Of a stretch of 64,000 nucleotides of DNA, positions 59,171-64,000 are shown piece after piece; within the stretch, counting starts at the first letter, position 1, and each line of letters begins with the position of its first letter. Position numbers and translations under genes: made by a program. The DNA lies in NCBI GenBank assembly GCA_028279345.1, contig JANQNY010000034.1, forward strand, positions 1 through 64,000, given 5' to 3'. A model generated the notes under the pieces. That model was given only the letters and a program-made list of their open reading frames with translations. It did not search any database and was not told the DNA's origin. The DNA is from Geminicoccaceae bacterium (GTDB taxonomy: Bacteria > Pseudomonadota > Alphaproteobacteria > Geminicoccales > Geminicoccaceae).

Positions 59171-61003
59171 ATGTATCTCCGCAACATCGCCATCATCGCC
59201 CATGTCGATCACGGCAAGACGACGCTGGTCGACGGTCTCCTCCGGCAGTCGGGGACATTCCGCGACAACCAGCAGGTCGCCGAGCGCGCGCTCGATTCGA
59301 ACGATCTCGAGCGCGAGCGCGGCATCACCATCCTCGCCAAGTGCACCTCGGTGTCCTGGGACGGGGTACGCATCAACATCGTCGACACGCCGGGCCACGC
59401 CGATTTCGGCGGCGAGGTGGGGCGCATCCTCTCGATGGTCGACGGCGTCGTGGTGCTGGTCGATGCGTCCGAGGGGCCGATGCCGCAGACCAAGTTCGTC
59501 CTGGGCAAGGCGCTCAAGCTCGGTCTCGCGCCGATCGTCGCGATCAACAAGGTCGACAAGCCGGACCAGCGGGCCGACGCGGTGCTCGACGAGATGTTCG
59601 ACCTGTTCGTGGCCCTCGAGGCCGACGAGCGCCAGCTCGACTTCCCGCACATCTATGCTTCCGCCAAGGAGGGCTGGGCGGTCGCGGACATCGTGGAGGA
59701 GCCCCGCGAGACGCTGGCGCCATTGTTCGACGTGATCCTGCGGCACGTGCCGCAGCCGCGAGTAATCGCTGACGGACCGTTCACGATGCTGGCGACCACG
59801 CTCGAGGCCGACGCCTATCTGGGCCGGCTGCTGACGGGCAAGGTGACGGCCGGCAAGCTCCTGCCCAACACGACGCTCAAGGCGCTCGATCGCGAGGGTC
59901 GCCAGGTCGAGCAGGCGCGCGTCACCAAGGCGCTGGCCTATCGGGGGCTCGTGCGCACGCCGCTCGATGCCGCCGAGGCGGGCGACATCGTCACGCTCGC
60001 GGGCTTCGCGGAGGCCACCGTCGCGGACACGCTCTGCGAAACGTCGGTTACCGAGCCCCTGCCGGCCCAGCCGATCGACCCGCCGACACTGGCGATGACC
60101 TTCGCCGTCAACGACAGCCCGCTCGCCGGCCGCGAGGGATCCAAGGTGACGTCGAGACTCATCGGCGAGCGGCTCTTGCGCGAGGCCGAGGGCAACGTCG
60201 CCTTGAAGATCACCCAGGAGGCCGCCGGTGAAGCCTTCGAGGTGGCGGGTCGGGGCGAACTGCAGCTCGCCATTCTCATCGAGACGATGCGCCGTGAGGG
60301 GTTCGAGCTGTCGATCAGCCGGCCGCGCGTGGTGATGCGCGAGGACCAGGCGACCGGCAAGCGGCTCGAGCCGATCGAGGAGGTCGTGATCGACGTGGAC
60401 GAGGAGTTCACCGGTGCGGTGATCGATGCGCTCACGAGCCGGCGTGGCGAGCTGACCGAGATGCGCCCGACCGGCGTCGGCCGGCAGCGTCTCGTCTTGC
60501 AAGCGCCGTCGCGTGCGTTGATCGGCTTCCTGGGCGAGTTCTTGACGATGACGCGCGGCACCGGGGTGATGAACCGAGTCTTCCACGACTACGCGCCCTA
60601 CAAAGGCTCGATCGCCGCGCGTCGCACGGGCGTGATCGTCTCGACCGAGCAGGGGGACGCGGTGGCCTACGCGCTCTGGAACCTCGAGGACCGCGGTCCG
60701 CTGTTCATCGGGCCGGGCACCAAGGTCTACGCCGGCATGATCATCGGCGAGCACACGCGCGCCAGCGACCTCGACGTCAATCCGTTGAAGGCCAAGCAGC
60801 TCACCAACATCCGTGCCGCCGGCAAGGACGATGCGGTCAACCTGACGCCGCCCTTGAAGATGTCGCTGGAGGCGGCACTGGCCTATATCGCCGACGACGA
60901 ACTGGTCGAGGTGACGCCTGAGAACATCCGCTTGCGGAAGCGTCACCTCGATGCCAACGAGCGACGCAAGGCGCAGAAGCGGGCGGCACAAGCGGACGCC
61001 TGA
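59171..61003 (+). CDS. typA: Translational GTPase TypA/BipA
   Basis: 610 aa from ATG 59171. GTPase domain with [15 protein letters not shown] (G1), [11 protein letters not shown] (G2), [13 protein letters not shown] (G3), [10 protein letters not shown] (G4) and SAKEGWAV (G5-like); then EF-G domains II, III, V and the BipA-specific C-terminal region ([68 protein letters not shown]). Ribosome-binding GTPase for growth under stress and cold and for 50S assembly. The frame upstream of the ATG is antisense to chaN and is not coding. Confidence 0.98.
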   Translation: MYLRNIAIIAHVDHGKTTLVDGLLRQSGTFRDNQQVAERALDSNDLERERGITILAKCTSVSWDGVRINIVDTPGHADFGGEVGRILSMVDGVVVLVDASEGPMPQTKFVLGKALKLGLAPIVAINKVDKPDQRADAVLDEMFDLFVALEADERQLDFPHIYASAKEGWAVADIVEEPRETLAPLFDVILRHVPQPRVIADGPFTMLATTLEADAYLGRLLTGKVTAGKLLPNTTLKALDREGRQVEQARVTKALAYRGLVRTPLDAAEAGDIVTLAGFAEATVADTLCETSVTEPLPAQPIDPPTLAMTFAVNDSPLAGREGSKVTSRLIGERLLREAEGNVALKITQEAAGEAFEVAGRGELQLAILIETMRREGFELSISRPRVVMREDQATGKRLEPIEEVVIDVDEEFTGAVIDALTSRRGELTEMRPTGVGRQRLVLQAPSRALIGFLGEFLTMTRGTGVMNRVFHDYAPYKGSIAARRTGVIVSTEQGDAVAYALWNLEDRGPLFIGPGTKVYAGMIIGEHTRASDLDVNPLKAKQLTNIRAAGKDDAVNLTPPLKMSLEAALAYIADDELVEVTPENIRLRKRHLDANERRKAQKRAAQADA

Positions 61004-61105
61004 GCCGCTGGCGAAGCTGCGGCCGAACGTCGACCTCGCCCGCGGCACGGGTTCGGTCATGACGCCAGGTGCGGGCCGCGCCGACCGGTCGGAGGAACGC
61101 TGGCG

Positions 61106-62908
61106 ATGATCGACTTCGCACCGACGCCGCTCGAGCTCCAGTTCTGGAACGCGCTCGCGCTCATCGCCGCCGCCTGCCTCGTCGTGCCCGCCTTCCGCCG
61201 AGCCGGGCTCGGCGCCGTCCTCGGTTTCCTTGCCGCAGGCCTGGTCGTTCAGATCGTCGTCCCAGGGACCATTGCCGAGCATCCGGAGGAGCTCCTGCAT
61301 TTCGCCGAGTTCGGCGTCGTGCTGTTCCTGTTCGTGATCGGCCTGGAGCTGAGACCTTCAACGCTCTGGGCGATGCGGGGGGACATCTTCGGCCTCGGCA
61401 TGGCGCAGATGCTGGCCTGCGGCCTCGTGCTGGCCGTGCCCGCCTGGCTTGTCGGCTTGCCGCCTGCGACTGCACTGGTCGTTGGGCTAGGTCTGGCGCT
61501 CTCCTCGACGGCGCTCGTCATGCAGTCGCTCGACGAGCACGGCGAGCGCAGCACGCCCTACGGCCGCAAGACGTTCGCGATCCTCCTTCTGCAAGACCTG
61601 GCCATTGTGCCACTACTGCTCCTGGTCACGCTGCTCGCGCCCGTGAGCACAGACGTGGGCATGATGGAGGGCCTCGGCCAAGTCGCCCTGGCGCTCGGGG
61701 CGATCGCGCTCTTGGTCGTGATCGGTCGCTACCTGTTGGACCCGATGTTCCGCCTGCTCGCGCGGACCGGGCTCCAGGAGCTCATGACGGCGAGCGCTCT
61801 GGGTGTCGTCATTGCCGCCGGCCTGCTGATGGACCTCGTTGGCATGTCCTACGCGATGGGGGCCTTCATCGCCGGCGTCATGCTCGCCGAATCGGCCTAT
61901 CGCCACGAGGTCGAGGCAAACATCGAGCCGTTCCGCGGGCTGTTCCTCGGGCTGTTCTTCATGGCCGTCGGCCTCGCGCTCGACCTCCAGGTCGTAACCG
62001 CGAACGCCCTGCTGATCCTGGCGGTGACGCCTGTGGCGATGTGCCTCAAGGCGATTGCCATCTACGGTGTCGCAACGTTCTTCGGCTCCGCCCACGCCGA
62101 TGCCGTTCGCATCGCGATCGCCCTGCCGCAGCACGGCGAGTTCGGCTTCGTCCTCTTCGCGGCAGCCTCGTTGGCCGGCGTGCTCGATCCCGCGACGACA
62201 GCCGTGCTCGTCGCCGTCATCACGGCGTCGATGGCGCTTTCGCCTCTCGTGAGCCGGCTCGTGCCGTTCCTCGTGGGAAGGCAGCAACCACCGACCATGT
62301 CGGAGAGCTTCGACGACGCTCGTGGAAGCGTGCTCGTGATCGGCTTCGGGCGATTCGGCCAAGTCGTATCGCAGCCCCTGTTCGGCGCGGGCTTCGAGGT
62401 CACAATCCTCGATCGCGACGCGGAGCGGGTACGCGATGCGGGCCGCTTCGGCTTTCGCGTCCACTTCGGCGACGGCGCACGCCGCGATGTGCTGCGCGCG
62501 GCCGGGGCTGGGGACGCGCAGATGCTCGTCGTCTGCGTCGACGAGCCGGAAACGGCCGATCGAATCGTGGCCCTCGCGCAGGAGGTGTTCCCCGAGGCCA
62601 AGCTGTTCGTCCGAGCCTATGACCGCCGCCATTGGATCGCGCTCAAACAGGCTGGCGTGGACTTCACCGCGCGCGAGACCTTCGAAGCCGCGCTGCGTAT
62701 GGGTGAGCACGTGCTGATGGGGCTGGGGACCACCCCGGAGCGGGCCGCCAGCGTTGTCGAGGACGTGCGTGAGCGCGACCGCGACCGGCTGCGCCAGCAG
62801 GCGGAGGGCGACCTCACCTCCGGCCTCGATCGGCTGCACACCCAACCGGTCCGTCCAGAGCCCTTGAGCACCCCCGAGACGGAAGCCGGTGTCGCGAGCC
62901 AGCAATAG
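61106..62908 (+). CDS. Kef/CPA2-type monovalent cation:proton antiporter with RCK domain
   Basis: 600 aa. About 12-13 membrane helices to residue 390 (Na_H_Exchanger domain), including LRPSTLWAMRGDIFGLGMAQML and GLGLALSSTALVMQSLDE, then AMGAFIAGVMLAESAYRHEVEANIEPFRGLFLGLFFMAVG typical of KefB/KefC. The C-terminal TrkA-N/RCK domain has VIGFGRFGQVVSQPLFGAGFEVTILDRDAERV (nucleotide-binding G-x-G-x-x-G ... D). Probably K+ efflux or K+/H+ exchange in stress. No KefF/KefG-type quinone reductase is next to it. ATG 61106 with GGAGGAACG upstream. Confidence 0.94.
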   Translation: MIDFAPTPLELQFWNALALIAAACLVVPAFRRAGLGAVLGFLAAGLVVQIVVPGTIAEHPEELLHFAEFGVVLFLFVIGLELRPSTLWAMRGDIFGLGMAQMLACGLVLAVPAWLVGLPPATALVVGLGLALSSTALVMQSLDEHGERSTPYGRKTFAILLLQDLAIVPLLLLVTLLAPVSTDVGMMEGLGQVALALGAIALLVVIGRYLLDPMFRLLARTGLQELMTASALGVVIAAGLLMDLVGMSYAMGAFIAGVMLAESAYRHEVEANIEPFRGLFLGLFFMAVGLALDLQVVTANALLILAVTPVAMCLKAIAIYGVATFFGSAHADAVRIAIALPQHGEFGFVLFAAASLAGVLDPATTAVLVAVITASMALSPLVSRLVPFLVGRQQPPTMSESFDDARGSVLVIGFGRFGQVVSQPLFGAGFEVTILDRDAERVRDAGRFGFRVHFGDGARRDVLRAAGAGDAQMLVVCVDEPETADRIVALAQEVFPEAKLFVRAYDRRHWIALKQAGVDFTARETFEAALRMGEHVLMGLGTTPERAASVVEDVRERDRDRLRQQAEGDLTSGLDRLHTQPVRPEPLSTPETEAGVASQQ

Positions 62909-63026
62909 GCGGGCGATCGCTACTTGCGGCCTCGATGGCCCCCTTGCGCAGGTGCCACCCCATCCTGCCGGGTGATGGCAACCGGCCAGGCAGCCTGTTC
63001 AGCTCGACTGATCCGGCAGCGGTTGG

Positions 63027-63572
63027 TCAGAAGCCGGTGTTCTCGCCGAGCATGGAGCGCCGAAACCCGTCCCTCGCAAGCATTGCGGTGAACGTGTCGT
63101 CATAGGTCGACGCGAGGCAGAGAAAGGCGTGTCCCGGCAGATCGCCGAAGGCGGCGGCGAGGTTTTCGCGCTCGACCCCATCCATCCACGCCTCGAACAC
63201 TTCTTGATGCTCGGCGACCGGCGCGAGCGCGAGCAGGACGGCGTGAAACGCATTGCTCGGGCGTGCGGGCGTCGGGTCGAGCTGCGTCAGTACGGCTGCA
63301 AGCGTGCGCTGCGCGACATCCACGAAGCGCTCGATAGCGGGTGCTGCGTGCATCGCCGCACGATTGCGCTCGATCACGGCCTCGGCGGCGTGCTGGCTCA
63401 GGAGTTTGGTCCCGACCTGCCAGATGAACCAGTCGATGGCCGCGGCGCGCGCCGACCAGTCGAGCGGTTCAATCTCGTCGATGAGCACGGCGGCGTTGGC
63501 TTCGACATCCGTCCAGAGCTGCTCGGAATCGAAGCTCGGATGACGGGTGACGTAGTCGTCGGTACGCGGCAT
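63027..63572 (-). CDS. Uncharacterised cytosolic protein
   Basis: 181 aa from ATG 63572, preceded by GAGGG at proper spacing. All-alpha, acidic (helices such as LWTDVEANAAVLIDEIE, AIDWFIWQVGTKLLSQHAAEAVIERNRAAM, ERFVDVAQRTLAAVLTQL, HQEVFEAWMDGVERENLAAAFGD). No signal peptide, membrane helix or known motif. I do not recognise the family. Codon use matches the chromosome, and it is divergent from mutS, so it looks like a real resident gene of unknown function. The 62909-63026 gap shows nothing. Confidence 0.7.
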   Translation of the reverse strand: MPRTDDYVTRHPSFDSEQLWTDVEANAAVLIDEIEPLDWSARAAAIDWFIWQVGTKLLSQHAAEAVIERNRAAMHAAPAIERFVDVAQRTLAAVLTQLDPTPARPSNAFHAVLLALAPVAEHQEVFEAWMDGVERENLAAAFGDLPGHAFLCLASTYDDTFTAMLARDGFRRSMLGENTGF

Positions 63573-63711
63573 GAAAGGCCCTCTGAGTCTGGTCTGCGGC
63601 TGGCCGCCGCCGGCATCTAGGGCCATGCTCGGTCGGATTGGTTAACGCGATGTAAACGAGGACGAGCTGAGCCGTACCGCGCCCCTGCCGCACGCCAGCG
63701 AGGCGACGCCG

Positions 63712-64000
63712 ATGATGCGCCAGTATCTGGCGCTGAAGGCGGAACATCCCGACGTGCTGCTGTTCTATCGGATGGGGGATTTCTATGAGCTGTTCTTCGA
63801 GGACGCGATTGCGGCCGCCGAGGCCCTGGACATCGCGCTCACGCGCCGAGGTCGGCATCAGGGTGAGGAAGTACCGATGTGCGGCGTGCCGGTGCACAGC
63901 GCCGAGACCTACCTGCAGCGGCTGATCCGCCGGGATTTTCGTGTCGCCATCTGCGAGCAGACCGAGGACCCGGAAGAAGCCAAGCGGCGCAAGGGCGCGG
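63712..64000 (+). CDS. mutS: DNA mismatch repair protein MutS (3' end outside window)
   Basis: First 96 residues of MutS. Domain I is visible: [32 protein letters not shown], holding the mismatch-reading F-x-E (F24, E26 counted from ATG 63712), then [57 protein letters not shown]. The family normally has 5-20 more residues before M-M-x-Q-Y, and the frame is open upstream to 63646 without ATG, GTG or TTG; a CTG at 63667 follows GAGGA. Start therefore uncertain. Gene continues past the window end. Confidence 0.96.
   Translation, partial: MMRQYLALKAEHPDVLLFYRMGDFYELFFEDAIAAAEALDIALTRRGRHQGEEVPMCGVPVHSAETYLQRLIRRDFRVAICEQTEDPEEAKRRKGA

Noticed and set aside
1..64000. CRISPR arrays, prophage, intact insertion sequences, rRNA
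   Set aside because: No regularly spaced direct repeats, phage structural genes, transposase genes or rRNA stretches were seen.

Overview
The window is a GC-rich (about 65-70 % by eye) chromosomal segment of an alphaproteobacterium, free-living and probably from a marine or saline habitat of the Rhodospirillales/Geminicoccales type. Markers are the order rpsF-rpsR-rplI divergent from fabD-fabG-acpP-fabF-mltG, PhaR, an LdtR-type MarR regulator, a CnoX-type thioredoxin-TPR protein that keeps its CXXC, Mg-type HemB and several TRAP/ABC uptake systems. Habitat and order are inferences; the class is well supported. No prophage, integron, CRISPR array or intact insertion sequence was seen. Several broken genes are present: a catalase, a GtrB-type glycosyltransferase, an AbiJ-type defence gene and possibly a nucleotidase.

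Layout. 1-2.8 kb: end of the 2-oxoglutarate dehydrogenase operon (odhB partial, lpdA). 3.2-7.4 kb: tRNA-Gly(GCC), then a run of closely spaced housekeeping and transport genes (cnoX, LON-domain protein, Trm112-like, DUF971, MFS, GNAT). 7.4-15 kb: accessory genes, including a coupled pair of related membrane proteins, a LysE exporter, a MerT-like/zinc-ribbon pair, rph-rdgB, YdeI, GFA, a lipoprotein and DUF3830. 15-20 kb: GtrA beside a truncated GtrB, a hydantoinase-cupin pair, small genes and a decayed catalase.

20-25 kb is the main catabolic locus: a GntR/UTRA regulator divergent from suyA-suyB, a YeiH-family sulfite/sulfate exporter, an (S)-sulfolactate dehydrogenase (SlcC type) and an (R)-sulfolactate dehydrogenase (ComC type). 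Together these should racemise sulfolactate via sulfopyruvate, cleave the R form to pyruvate plus sulfite, and export the sulfur oxyanion. A good palindrome lies in the divergent promoter. About 31 kb further on (56-57 kb) is a two-gene ThDP decarboxylase of the sulfopyruvate/phosphonopyruvate type (ComDE-like), divergent from a dipeptide-type ABC system with two near-duplicate binding proteins. This raises the possibility of a second, decarboxylating branch for sulfopyruvate.

25-32 kb: orphan MotB, SMP-30 lactonase, a TRAP transporter (dctP-dctQ-dctM, with a long hairpin between dctQ and dctM) overlapping an enolase-superfamily acid-sugar dehydratase, and an aquaporin. 32-37 kb: hemB-VOC divergent from a valine catabolism operon (isobutyryl-CoA dehydrogenase, 3-hydroxyisobutyryl-CoA hydrolase, mmsB), then ldtR and phaR. 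37-44 kb: ribosomal protein and fatty-acid synthesis operons. 44-48 kb: patatin lipoprotein, PLD-like protein, CDF transporter, Uma2 nuclease, and an AT-rich AbiJ-type defence gene broken by one stop codon. 48-57 kb: dpp ABC operon and comDE. 57-64 kb: DUF1428/MarR with a clear operator, ChaN, typA, a Kef-type antiporter, an unknown gene and the start of mutS.
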